From assembly GCA_027084145.1 (NCBI GenBank), contig JALWLM010000350.1:1-12883 (forward strand): 12,883 nt of DNA, in the 5' to 3' direction. Every line of letters begins with the position of its first letter. The stretch's first letter is position 1. The notes under the pieces were generated by a model. The model did no database searches. It was not told the DNA's origin and saw only the letters and a list, made by a program, of their open reading frames with translations. The position numbers were made by a program, and so were the translations under genes. Origin of the DNA: Crocinitomicaceae bacterium. Lineage in GTDB: Bacteria; Bacteroidota; Bacteroidia; Flavobacteriales_D; Crocinitomicaceae. Of the stretch, positions 1 through 6,517 are shown piece by piece.

Positions 1-13
1 TATGAAAAAAATG

Positions 14-21
14 TATATTTG
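14..21 (+). promoter_or_regulatory. Candidate -7 promoter element for the ZIP transporter gene
   Basis: The octamer TATATTTG fits the Bacteroidota -7 consensus TAnnTTTG. It would place the transcription start near base 27 and give a leader of about 50 nt before the ATG at 78. The matching -33 TTG box would fall outside the window, so only half of the promoter can be assessed. In AT-rich DNA such an octamer can occur by chance. Confidence 0.35.
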
Positions 22-77
22 TTTTAATATATATCCGATAAACATCTATCTTTATAAAATTGTAAAAGAATAAGCAA

Positions 78-890
78 ATGTGGGAGAACATAATAGCATG
101 GTTTGAAAGTATTGATCCTATTCTAGCTGCATTTATAGCTACAGTTTTCACATGGTTAGTTACTGCATTTGGAGCATCTTTTGTGTTTTTTTTCAAAACG
201 ATGAATCGTACAATCTTAGATATTGCATTAGGATTTACCGGTGGAGTTATGATTGCGGCTAGTTTTTGGAGTTTGCTTAATCCCGCAATAGAAATGTCAG
301 GAGGTGATTGGATTCCTGCAGGTTTAGGTTTTGCAATGGGAGCTTTGTTTTTATTTGTATTAGATAAGTTTTTACCTCACCTGCACATTAATTTTCAAGA
401 ATCTGACAAAGAGGGGATAAAAACAGGGTTAAATAAAACTTTTTTATTGGTCTTAGCCATTACATTGCATAATATTCCTGAAGGCTTGGCGGTTGGAGTA
501 TTGTTTGGGGCGGTTGCTGCGGATTTGCCGGGGGCCAGTATTGAAGCAGCAGTGATTTTGGCAATGGGTATCGGTATACAAAATTTTCCTGAAGGATTTG
601 CGGTTTCCATGCCGTTAAGACGTTTTGGAATGAGCCGAAAAAAAAGTTTTTTTTACGGTCAATTGTCAGCAATAGTGGAGCCGATAGCAGGAGTATTGGG
701 AGCTTGGGCGGTTTTTACATTTGAACCACTTTTACCTTACGCACTGGCTTTTGCTGCCGGAGCAATGATTTTTGTGGTAGTGGAGGAAGTTATCCCTGAA
801 ACTCAAAAAGATAAGAATACGGATTTAGCGACACTGGGTTTTATGTTAGGATTTATTGTAATGATGTCACTTGGTGTTGCTCTAGGTTGA
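78..890 (+). CDS. ZIP-family divalent metal transporter (GufA/ZupT-like)
   Basis: This 270-residue integral membrane protein should move divalent metal ions such as Zn2+, Fe2+ or Mn2+ across the inner membrane into the cytoplasm. Its length and roughly eight hydrophobic segments fit bacterial ZIP proteins. The two signature metal-site helices are intact: HNIPEG at residues 131-136 and QNFPEG at 168-173. They are followed by EPIAG at 201-205 and EEVIPE at 236-241, all characteristic of the GufA/ZupT branch. A short loop with HLH (101-103) before the first signature helix could be the variable metal-binding loop of the family. The ATG at 78 is the first in frame and begins just before the first hydrophobic segment. 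There is no Shine-Dalgarno sequence, as is usual in Bacteroidota. It appears monocistronic, because the next gene has its own 98-bp upstream gap. Family assignment is firm; metal specificity cannot be read from the sequence. Confidence 0.93.
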   Translation: MWENIIAWFESIDPILAAFIATVFTWLVTAFGASFVFFFKTMNRTILDIALGFTGGVMIAASFWSLLNPAIEMSGGDWIPAGLGFAMGALFLFVLDKFLPHLHINFQESDKEGIKTGLNKTFLLVLAITLHNIPEGLAVGVLFGAVAADLPGASIEAAVILAMGIGIQNFPEGFAVSMPLRRFGMSRKKSFFYGQLSAIVEPIAGVLGAWAVFTFEPLLPYALAFAAGAMIFVVVEEVIPETQKDKNTDLATLGFMLGFIVMMSLGVALG

Positions 891-988
891 GATTTCCACA
901 TATAGGATTCCAATATTTTTTAATAAATGACTTGTAGTGCCATCTGTTTTTTTAGTACTTTAACCTTATAATTAAAAAATACTATATT

Positions 989-3004
989 ATGAAAAAAATG
1001 ATGACTATATTCTCAATGTTATTTGTTGGAATAGGAGTAAATGGGCAAACTTTTACGGATGATTTTGAAAGTTATGCAGTAGGTAGTTATTTAGGACCTC
1101 AATCTACTGATTGGACTACTTGGTCAGGTACGGAAGGAGGTGCTGAAGATGTTCAAATTACAAATAATCAAGCGTATTCAGGAACAAATTCAATCTACTT
1201 CTCTTCTACCGCTCAAAATGGTGGTCCTCAAGATGTGGTTTTAAATTTTCCTCAACAATATACAGATGGAGCTTTTGTATTTGAGGCATATTTTTACGTA
1301 GAAGCAGGAAAAGGAGCATATTTTAATTTTCAAGCAACACCTACAATAGGACAAACTTGGGCTATGAACTGTAATATGTCAGGAGGAAATTTAATTATAG
1401 ATGATGGAATTACCGCAAATTTAGCGACAACGACATATCAAGAAAATACATGGTTTAAACTGACAATTGTTTCTTTGTTAGAATATGGTAGATGGGAGGC
1501 TAGAATTGATAATGTTTGTTTTGGAGTTTGGGAAAACGGAGTAAATACAGTAGCTTCTTTGGATATTTATCCTTTAAACGGACATGGATTTTATGTTGAT
1601 GATGTAAGTTACACCTATACTCCAATTCCACCGGTTACTACGAATGCGACAATTACCAATGTTAAAATAGATGGGTCAATCGTGGGACAGCAAGCGACTC
1701 CTGTTGTTACAGTTAAAAATACGGGAACAGCAGTTTTAAATGATTTTGATGTTGTTTTAGATTTTAACGGGAATCAATATACTGAAAACATAACAGGGGC
1801 AAATCTTGCTTCGGGAGCCTCTACTCAAGTTGTATTTTCTTCACCAATAACAATTACATCAACAACAGCATCGGTTACACTTTTAAATATTAATGGAACT
1901 GGAAATTCCGATGATTATCCGGCAGACAATACAGCTTGCAAGTTAGTCAATGCGGTAACACCGGCAACAGGGAAAATCGTTGTAAGTGAGGAAGGAACAG
2001 GAACGTGGTGCGGATGGTGCCCTAGAGGAGCAGTTGCAATGGATCGTTTTGCTGATAATTATGCAGGATATTGGGCAGGTATAGCGGTTCATAATGGAGA
2101 CCCGATGGAGCTGACTAATTATGCGACCCCTTTCGGAAATCTTGTTAGTGGGTACCCGTCAGCATTAGTGGATAGAGGAGCAAGTGTAGATCCCGCACAG
2201 ATGGATAACGACTTTTTCACAAGGTTACAAATAGCACCGGCCGCATTCATGACGAATGGAGCAACTTGGGATGCTGCAACAAGAGAATTAAAAGTTTCTG
2301 TTTCAGCAAATTTCCAAACATCTGCAAATGATCAGTATAAAATGGTTTGTGTATTAGTTGAAGACAGTGTTACAGGAACAACTTCAGGATATGCACAAGT
2401 GAATTATTATTCAGGAGGATCCAATGGTGTTATGGGAGGTTTTGAATCATTACCTAATCCTGTTCCTGCAAATCAAATGGTTTATAACCACGTGGCAAGA
2501 GCGATTTCACCATCTTTTGATGGTAGTAATCAATGTTTTACAGCTACAGTCAATCCTAATGATATCATTACCCAAAACTTTGTTTGGACACTTCCTGCCG
2601 AATGGGATGAAACAAAAGTTCATATAGTGGGAATGTTGATTGATCCGCAAGGAAGAATTGATAATGCAGATTATACAACAATTGATGAGGCAGTACAAAA
2701 TGGTTTTGTTAATGCTTGTAATTTAACAGTAGGAGAAATATTAGGGAATCAAGTGGATGAAGTTTTAAGAATTTATCCGAATCCGGCTACAGATTTAGCT
2801 AAAATTGTTATTTCTTTAAAAGAGGATGCTGATGTTCAAATGAGGTTGTTGAATGTTGCCGGAAAAGAAATAGCAAAATCAGATTATGGAATGATATCTT
2901 CATCAACTTTGGATTTAAATGTATCTTCTTTACAACCGGGAATTTACTTTATAGAATTAACAGTTAACGGAGAAAAAGTTGCAAAACGACTAGTTGTAGA
3001 ATAA
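989..3004 (+). CDS. T9SS cargo protein with lectin-like, CARDB-like and Omp28/thioredoxin-like domains
   Basis: This 671-residue exported protein starts with a Sec signal peptide (residues 1-20: lysines, hydrophobic core, cleavage after NGQ). Residues about 21-212 form a beta-rich region opening with DDFESY and ending with DDVSYTY, typical of concanavalin A-like sugar-binding folds in secreted Bacteroidota proteins. Residues about 217-325 look like a CARDB-type immunoglobulin-like module (VKNTGTAVLNDF). Residues about 328-575 match the Omp28-related thioredoxin-like family, with the dithiol motif CGWC at 341-344 in the context GTWCGWCPRG. Residues about 592-671 are a type A T9SS sorting domain, beginning YPNP (596-599) and ending in a basic strand. 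The predicted route is Sec export, then T9SS across the outer membrane, with release or attachment at the surface. The intact CXXC suggests thiol-disulfide or redox-dependent binding activity outside the cell; substrate unknown. A terminator follows closely, so the gene ends its transcript. Confidence 0.88.
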   Translation: MKKMMTIFSMLFVGIGVNGQTFTDDFESYAVGSYLGPQSTDWTTWSGTEGGAEDVQITNNQAYSGTNSIYFSSTAQNGGPQDVVLNFPQQYTDGAFVFEAYFYVEAGKGAYFNFQATPTIGQTWAMNCNMSGGNLIIDDGITANLATTTYQENTWFKLTIVSLLEYGRWEARIDNVCFGVWENGVNTVASLDIYPLNGHGFYVDDVSYTYTPIPPVTTNATITNVKIDGSIVGQQATPVVTVKNTGTAVLNDFDVVLDFNGNQYTENITGANLASGASTQVVFSSPITITSTTASVTLLNINGTGNSDDYPADNTACKLVNAVTPATGKIVVSEEGTGTWCGWCPRGAVAMDRFADNYAGYWAGIAVHNGDPMELTNYATPFGNLVSGYPSALVDRGASVDPAQMDNDFFTRLQIAPAAFMTNGATWDAATRELKVSVSANFQTSANDQYKMVCVLVEDSVTGTTSGYAQVNYYSGGSNGVMGGFESLPNPVPANQMVYNHVARAISPSFDGSNQCFTATVNPNDIITQNFVWTLPAEWDETKVHIVGMLIDPQGRIDNADYTTIDEAVQNGFVNACNLTVGEILGNQVDEVLRIYPNPATDLAKIVISLKEDADVQMRLLNVAGKEIAKSDYGMISSSTLDLNVSSLQPGIYFIELTVNGEKVAKRLVVE

Positions 3005-3027
3005 TATATAGAAAAAATAATTTAGTG

Positions 3028-3054
3028 AAAGGTGACTTTATGTCGCCTTTTTTT
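3028..3054 (+). terminator. Rho-independent terminator after the T9SS cargo gene
   Basis: The stem AAAGGTGAC (3028-3036) pairs with GTCGCCTTT (3042-3050). It has nine pairs including one G-U, a loop of five bases, and a run of seven T at 3048-3054. It lies 24 bases after the stop codon at 3004. This is a textbook intrinsic terminator. Confidence 0.85.
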
Positions 3055-3066
3055 ATTAGACTTCAT

Positions 3067-3074
3067 TACATTTG
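3067..3074 (+). promoter_or_regulatory. Candidate -7 element directly before the gene at 3080
   Basis: TACATTTG is an exact match to the Bacteroidota -7 consensus TAnnTTTG. It ends five bases before the ATG at 3080, so transcription would start at or within a few bases of the start codon and give a leaderless or nearly leaderless mRNA. No good -33 TTG is visible at the expected distance, where the upstream terminator lies, so this remains tentative. Confidence 0.35.
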
Positions 3075-3079
3075 CTGTT

Positions 3080-3646
3080 ATGAAATGGATAGGAAAAAGA
3101 ATAAGTTTTGTTGATGATAAAAATAAGACAACCATTGTGATTTATCCTGAAGGGAAAGTTTTATGGAATGCCTTAATAGGAGCATGGACTGCAATGTGGA
3201 TTATGTTAGGGGTAATTGTATTATGGGCATATTTCACATTTGAAATATCAGATCAAGAGGCAATTATCATTGTTATTTTTCTTTCTTTTTGGGTCTATTA
3301 TGCTTATAAAGCAATTAAATCATTTTTATGGTTTTTATGGGGAAAAGAGCTAATAAAAATTGATGAAGTGTCACTTATATATAAACGCTCTATAAAGGGA
3401 TATGGGAAAGCAATTCCTTATTACTTTGAAAATATAAAAAAAATATCCGTTACTGTTCCTAAAGAAAAATCAATTCAATCTTCATGGGAGAAATCACCTT
3501 GGGTAATAGGGGGAGAACGTATCGAATTTGATTATAAGGGAAAAAGAATTCGATTTGGTCGTAAACTGAATGAAAAAGACACTGCTCTACTTTTTAAATT
3601 AGTAACGAAAAGGATTGAAGAACGGTTAAGAAAAAGGAAAAAGTAG
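3080..3646 (+). CDS. Hypothetical protein with two TM helices and a basic cytoplasmic tail
   Basis: I do not recognise a named family in this 188-residue protein. Two hydrophobic segments (about residues 28-53 and 60-86) form a membrane hairpin. They are followed by a C-terminal domain of about 100 residues rich in beta-strand-like alternation (IKIDEVSLIYKRS, GERIEFDYKGKRIRFG) and ending in a strongly basic helix (RIEERLRKRKK). This arrangement resembles small membrane proteins with a PH-like domain, but that is inference. An in-frame GTG at 3032 would add 16 residues, but it sits inside the stem of the preceding terminator, so the ATG at 3080 is chosen. The next gene begins five bases after the stop, so the two are probably co-transcribed. 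Gene reality is supported by the long open frame, typical codon use and tight spacing; function is unknown. Confidence 0.75.
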   Translation: MKWIGKRISFVDDKNKTTIVIYPEGKVLWNALIGAWTAMWIMLGVIVLWAYFTFEISDQEAIIIVIFLSFWVYYAYKAIKSFLWFLWGKELIKIDEVSLIYKRSIKGYGKAIPYYFENIKKISVTVPKEKSIQSSWEKSPWVIGGERIEFDYKGKRIRFGRKLNEKDTALLFKLVTKRIEERLRKRKK

Positions 3647-3651
3647 CGTGA

Positions 3652-4389
3652 ATGATAATGAGGAAAGAAAAAGCATATTTTAACTGGAGTTCGGGAAAAG
3701 ATTCTGCCTTATCCCTTTACAAGGTGTTACAAGATGAAAAGTTAGATGTTTCTCTATTGTTGACCTCGGTGAATGCTTTTCATGATAGAGTTTCAATGCA
3801 CGGAGTACGGAGAGAACTTCTGGAAGAGCAAACAAAAGCCATTGGAATACCCTTACAAACAATCGATCTTCCCAAAGAACCAAGTATGAAGGAATACACT
3901 TCCAAAATGGAAGAAGTTGTATCATCTCTAAAAAATAAGGGGTATAAGAAAAGTATTTTTGGGGACATTTTTTTAGAAGATTTAAAACGATATAGAGAAA
4001 AGCAGTTGCAAAAATTAGAAATAGAATGCGTTTTTCCTATATGGAAACAAGATACAAGGAAATTAGTTCAAGAGTTTATTGACTTAGGATTTAAATCTAT
4101 TGTTGTAGCCACTAAAAGTGAAAAATTAGATGCTTCTTTTGTAGGAAGAATCATTGATGAAGATTTTTTAAATGATTTACCGAATGATGTAGATCCTTGT
4201 GGTGAAAACGGAGAGTTTCATACATTTTGTTTTGACGGACCGATTTTTAAACAACCGGTTCGATTTCAGATAGGGGAAAAAATCTATCGGGAATACCAAC
4301 GACCTAAAAACACAAAAAAAGAGGACGAAGTTTGCACAACATCCTCTCATATGGGATTTTGGTTTCAGGAATTACTCCCGAATTATTAG
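3652..4389 (+). CDS. Dph6-family ATP pyrophosphatase (adenine nucleotide alpha-hydrolase)
   Basis: This 245-residue protein belongs to the PP-loop ATP pyrophosphatase superfamily, in the branch that includes eukaryotic and archaeal Dph6 (diphthine-ammonia ligase). Visible motifs are the PP-loop SSGKDS at 13-18, HGVRRELLEEQ at 50-60, FGDIFLEDLKRYRE at 103-116, and the branch signature CGENGEFHTFCFDGP at 183-197. Members activate a carboxylate with ATP, releasing AMP and PPi, and then amidate it. Bacteria have no diphthamide on elongation factor G, so the bacterial substrate is not known from sequence. The length is usual for single-domain bacterial members, without the C-terminal Rid-like extension of eukaryotic Dph6. 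The start could be ATG 3652 or ATG 3658, two codons apart; the motifs are unaffected. The 3' end converges on a minus-strand cytochrome gene with only five bases between stop codons, and its last codons overlap that gene's likely terminator. Confidence 0.88.
   Translation: MIMRKEKAYFNWSSGKDSALSLYKVLQDEKLDVSLLLTSVNAFHDRVSMHGVRRELLEEQTKAIGIPLQTIDLPKEPSMKEYTSKMEEVVSSLKNKGYKKSIFGDIFLEDLKRYREKQLQKLEIECVFPIWKQDTRKLVQEFIDLGFKSIVVATKSEKLDASFVGRIIDEDFLNDLPNDVDPCGENGEFHTFCFDGPIFKQPVRFQIGEKIYREYQRPKNTKKEDEVCTTSSHMGFWFQELLPNY
4314..4347 (-). terminator. Putative Rho-independent terminator of the cytochrome c gene, inside the Dph6-like CDS
   Basis: Read on the minus strand, AGAGGATG (4347-4340) pairs with CGTCCTCT (4327-4320). 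This gives an eight-pair stem with one G-U and a 12-base loop, running straight into a T-tract (4320-4314 on the plus strand are all A). It starts 48 bases beyond the cytochrome stop codon. On the plus strand the hairpin is not followed by T residues, so it should act only leftward. Confidence 0.6.
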
Positions 4390-4394
4390 ATAAT

Positions 4395-4862
4395 TTATTT
4401 ACTAAGAATGTAAGCTGAAAGAGCTTCTAATTCTTCATCTGTCATCTTTTTAGTAATTGTTTCTATTTGAGGAGCCATAAGAGCTTCTTCTTCAGGAGAA
4501 ACAATTGCTTTACCTTCTCCTTTGAAAAAGGATATAAGTTTATTATTGTCGTTATTGTAAGCTTTTGATATATCTTGAAGTGAAGGACCTACAGTTTTCT
4601 TGTCTAATTGATGACAAGCTGTACAAGCTTTATCCGTAAAAAGTTTTTCCCCTTTATCGGCTAAATCGGTAGTATTTTCTTCATTTTCAGTTGTTTTTTC
4701 TTCTGTTGTTGTAGTTTCTTCTTCATTTACTGTTTGTTCTGTTTCATTTACAGTTTCAGAAGTTCCTTCAGTGGTTGTTTCATTATTAGAAGAATTGCCG
4801 CATGCAGAGAAGATAAACGAAAAAGAGATTAAAGTAATTGGTAGTAAAAATAATCGTTTCAT
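4395..4862 (-). CDS. Cytochrome c-type lipoprotein with acidic Thr/Glu linker
   Basis: This 155-residue protein has a lipoprotein signal (residues 1-21, lipobox FSAC with Cys21) and so should be membrane-anchored on the periplasmic side. Residues about 28-66 are a low-complexity Thr/Glu/Asn spacer that should be flexible and highly acidic. The C-terminal ~90 residues form one class I cytochrome c domain. The heme-binding motif CTACH is at 80-84, GPSL at 92-95, and M129 in ALMAPQ is the likely axial ligand, followed by the usual final helix (TDEELEALSAYIL). It resembles the small c551/c552-type electron shuttles that feed terminal oxidases or take electrons from the bc1/ACIII complex; the partner here is unknown. 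It is transcribed alone, away from the LOG operon and towards the Dph6-like gene. No obvious acidic surface-export signal follows Cys21, so periplasmic orientation is favoured. Confidence 0.9.
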   Translation of the reverse strand: MKRLFLLPITLISFSFIFSACGNSSNNETTTEGTSETVNETEQTVNEEETTTTEEKTTENEENTTDLADKGEKLFTDKACTACHQLDKKTVGPSLQDISKAYNNDNNKLISFFKGEGKAIVSPEEEALMAPQIETITKKMTDEELEALSAYILSK

Positions 4863-4887
4863 TTTTTTGTGATTTTTAAGTTTATAT

Positions 4888-4895
4888 CAAAGGTA
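4888..4895 (-). promoter_or_regulatory. Candidate -7 promoter element of the cytochrome c gene
   Basis: On the minus strand these bases read TACCTTTG, an exact match to TAnnTTTG. They lie 26 bases upstream of the cytochrome ATG, giving a predicted leader of about 20 nt. A clear -33 TTG was not found at the expected distance. Confidence 0.45.
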
Positions 4896-4995
4896 ACAGG
4901 GAACTGATAGTATTAAAATGATAAAAGTCATGTTTTGTTAAAAACAATATGCAATTATTTAAATAAAAATACGTTTCATCTTTTATTGATTATGT

Positions 4996-5003
4996 TATTT
5001 TTG
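4996..5003 (+). promoter_or_regulatory. Candidate -7 promoter element of the LOG-PASTA-cargo-RluA operon
   Basis: TATTTTTG matches TAnnTTTG exactly and ends 31 bases before the ATG at 5035, so the leader would be about 25 nt. The -33 position holds GTTTCA near 4973 rather than a clean TTG. This is the only good candidate upstream of the operon. Confidence 0.45.
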
Positions 5004-5034
5004 CTTGTTACATATTAAAATAGACAAAAAATAA

Positions 5035-5718
5035 ATGAATAAAATAATAAGAGACTGGAACGATATTAAAACGAATGATAGTTGGGCGATATTTAAAATA
5101 TTAGCAGAGTTTGTTGAAGGTTACGAGAGAATGTCACGTATCGGACCGTGTATCTCAGTTTTTGGCTCAGCAAGAACAAAACCGGGAACAAAATATTACG
5201 AAATAGCAGTAGAAATTTCAAAACTCCTTGCTAAAGGAGGGTATGGAGTAATTACGGGAGGAGGTCCCGGTATTATGGAGGCTGCAAATAAAGGAGCAAA
5301 GCTTGGAGGCGGGAAATCGGTTGGATTAAATATTGAATTAGAATTTGAACAACATCATAATCCATATATTGACCCCGAGCATAATTTAGAGTTTGATTAC
5401 TTTTTTGTCAGGAAAGTCATGTTTGTGAAATATGCACAAGGTTTTGTTGTATTACCGGGAGGCTTCGGAACGATGGACGAGCTTTTTGAAGCAATGACTT
5501 TAGTGCAAACAAAAAAGATTAATCAAAGACCAATCGTGTTAATTGGAAAAGAATTTTGGTCAGGACTTATCGATTGGGTAAAAGCAATGATGCTGGAAAA
5601 AGAAAAAACAATTTCAGAGAAAGATTTAGACATTATTCGATTGGTGGATACGGCACAAGAGGCTTATGATTATATTGATGATTTTTACAGAACACACGAA
5701 TTATCACCGAATTTTTAG
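5035..5718 (+). CDS. LOG-family (TIGR00730-type) nucleotide 5'-monophosphate phosphoribohydrolase
   Basis: This 227-residue Rossmann-fold protein carries all LOG-family landmarks: SVFGSAR at 41-47, GGGPGIMEAANKGA at 75-88, FFVRKVMFVKYA at 123-134 and the signature PGGFGTMDE at 141-149. LOG enzymes hydrolyse the N-glycosidic bond of cytokinin riboside monophosphates or of AMP/CMP-like nucleotides, releasing the base and ribose 5-phosphate. The bacterial substrate is often an ordinary nucleotide, and the sequence does not decide. The N-terminal 35 residues before the Rossmann fold match the longer bacterial subfamily. It is likely cytoplasmic. The ATG at 5035 is the first plausible start after the candidate promoter. 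The next gene starts 16 bases after the stop, so this is the promoter-proximal gene of the operon. Family is certain; physiological role here is not. Confidence 0.92.
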   Translation: MNKIIRDWNDIKTNDSWAIFKILAEFVEGYERMSRIGPCISVFGSARTKPGTKYYEIAVEISKLLAKGGYGVITGGGPGIMEAANKGAKLGGGKSVGLNIELEFEQHHNPYIDPEHNLEFDYFFVRKVMFVKYAQGFVVLPGGFGTMDELFEAMTLVQTKKINQRPIVLIGKEFWSGLIDWVKAMMLEKEKTISEKDLDIIRLVDTAQEAYDYIDDFYRTHELSPNF

Positions 5719-5734
5719 TAGATTTAACAGAGTT

Positions 5735-6517
5735 ATGAGTTTAGGAAAAAAAATAAAAAACTTTCTTTTAAGCAAAAAGTTTCTAATCAATTTAGGTGCA
5801 GTAATCTTATTAAATATCATCTTAATTTTTGGATTTAAAGCCTATTTGAATGCAACAACAAATCAAGGAGAACGGGTTAAAGTACCTAATCTCATAGGGC
5901 AAAACCAAAAAAACATAGATAAATTATTAGCCAATACCGGGCTAGAATATCAGATTTTAGATTCTATTTATGATCCGTCAAAAATAGCAGGGACTATTTT
6001 GCAACAAGATCCGGAGCCCACGGATGTTTCAAAAGTTTTTGTTAAATCAGGAAGAAAAGTTAAAATAAGAGTTTCTAAAAGAACACGTCTGGTGGAGATG
6101 CCCGATTTAATATTTAAATCGGAACGTTTTGCCGAAATCATATTAAAAAACAGAGGTTTTAGATATGAAATTGAATATATTCCTTCTATTGAAGCAAGTG
6201 GAGCGGTATTGGAACAATGGTATAGAGGTAAAAAAATAGAACCAAAAACTAAAATTCCAATTGGATCGAGGATAAAAATTGTTGTAGGAAGAAGGGAAAT
6301 AGCAGGAAAAACCCCTTTACCGGATTTAGTTGGATTAAATTTACATGATGCTCAAATAAGAGCGAAAGAATTGGGAGATTTTTCTTTACTGGTTATTTGT
6401 TCAAGTTGTAAGACAAAACAAGATTCGGTTTTAGCTGTTATCGTCTCGCAAGAACCTGAATATGAAGAAGGTAAAATGATTCCACAAGGAAGTGTAATTA
6501 CTGTAATAGCAGAATGA
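5735..6517 (+). CDS. Membrane-anchored protein with three PASTA domains
   Basis: The 260-residue product has a short basic cytoplasmic tail (1-17), one TM helix (about 18-38) and an extracytoplasmic part made of three PASTA repeats: about 46-115 (VKVPNLIGQ), 119-186 (VEMPDLIFKS) and 194-260 (TPLPDLVGLN). PASTA domains bind peptidoglycan or muropeptides and beta-lactams. In Firmicutes and Actinobacteria they sit on Ser/Thr kinases or PBPs; here neither a kinase nor a transpeptidase domain is present, so it is a bare envelope sensor or scaffold. Bacteroidota commonly keep such a stand-alone PASTA protein near an RluA-type synthase, as here. An upstream ATG at 5666 would overlap the LOG gene by 53 bases and put hydrophilic residues before the TM anchor, so ATG 5735 is preferred. 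The stop overlaps the next start (ATGA at 6514-6517), which suggests translational coupling. Confidence 0.88.
   Translation: MSLGKKIKNFLLSKKFLINLGAVILLNIILIFGFKAYLNATTNQGERVKVPNLIGQNQKNIDKLLANTGLEYQILDSIYDPSKIAGTILQQDPEPTDVSKVFVKSGRKVKIRVSKRTRLVEMPDLIFKSERFAEIILKNRGFRYEIEYIPSIEASGAVLEQWYRGKKIEPKTKIPIGSRIKIVVGRREIAGKTPLPDLVGLNLHDAQIRAKELGDFSLLVICSSCKTKQDSVLAVIVSQEPEYEEGKMIPQGSVITVIAE

Larger units (their letters stand above)
4863..5034. other. Divergent promoter region, 172 bp
   Basis: This is the longest gene-free stretch in the window. It separates the leftward cytochrome gene from the rightward LOG operon and carries one candidate -7 element for each direction (listed separately). No inverted repeat strong enough to call an operator was seen. 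The composition is very AT-rich. Confidence 0.6.

Noticed and set aside
460..672. Minus-strand open frames within the ZIP gene and similar shadows in other genes
   Set aside because: They lie fully inside well-supported plus-strand genes, have no recognisable domains, and reflect complementary codon bias.
953..963. Promoter -7 element (TACTTTAA) with TTG at 932-934 for the gene at 989
   Set aside because: The spacing is suitable, but the last two consensus bases (TG) are missing, so it cannot be told from background in such AT-rich DNA.
3032..3079. In-frame GTG that would extend the two-TM protein by 16 residues
   Set aside because: The GTG lies inside the stem of the Rho-independent terminator of the preceding gene, and the extension reads through the terminator T-run. 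ATG 3080 is the natural start.
4381..4395. Inverted repeat AATTAT-TAG-ATAATT between the convergent stop codons as a bidirectional terminator
   Set aside because: Six A-T pairs with a three-base loop are too weak, and there is no T-tract directly after it. A better leftward terminator is at 4314-4347.
5666..5734. Earlier ATG for the PASTA protein overlapping the LOG gene by 53 bases
   Set aside because: It would place 23 unlikely residues before the basic tail and TM anchor. ATG 5735 gives a normal membrane anchor and a 16-base gap.
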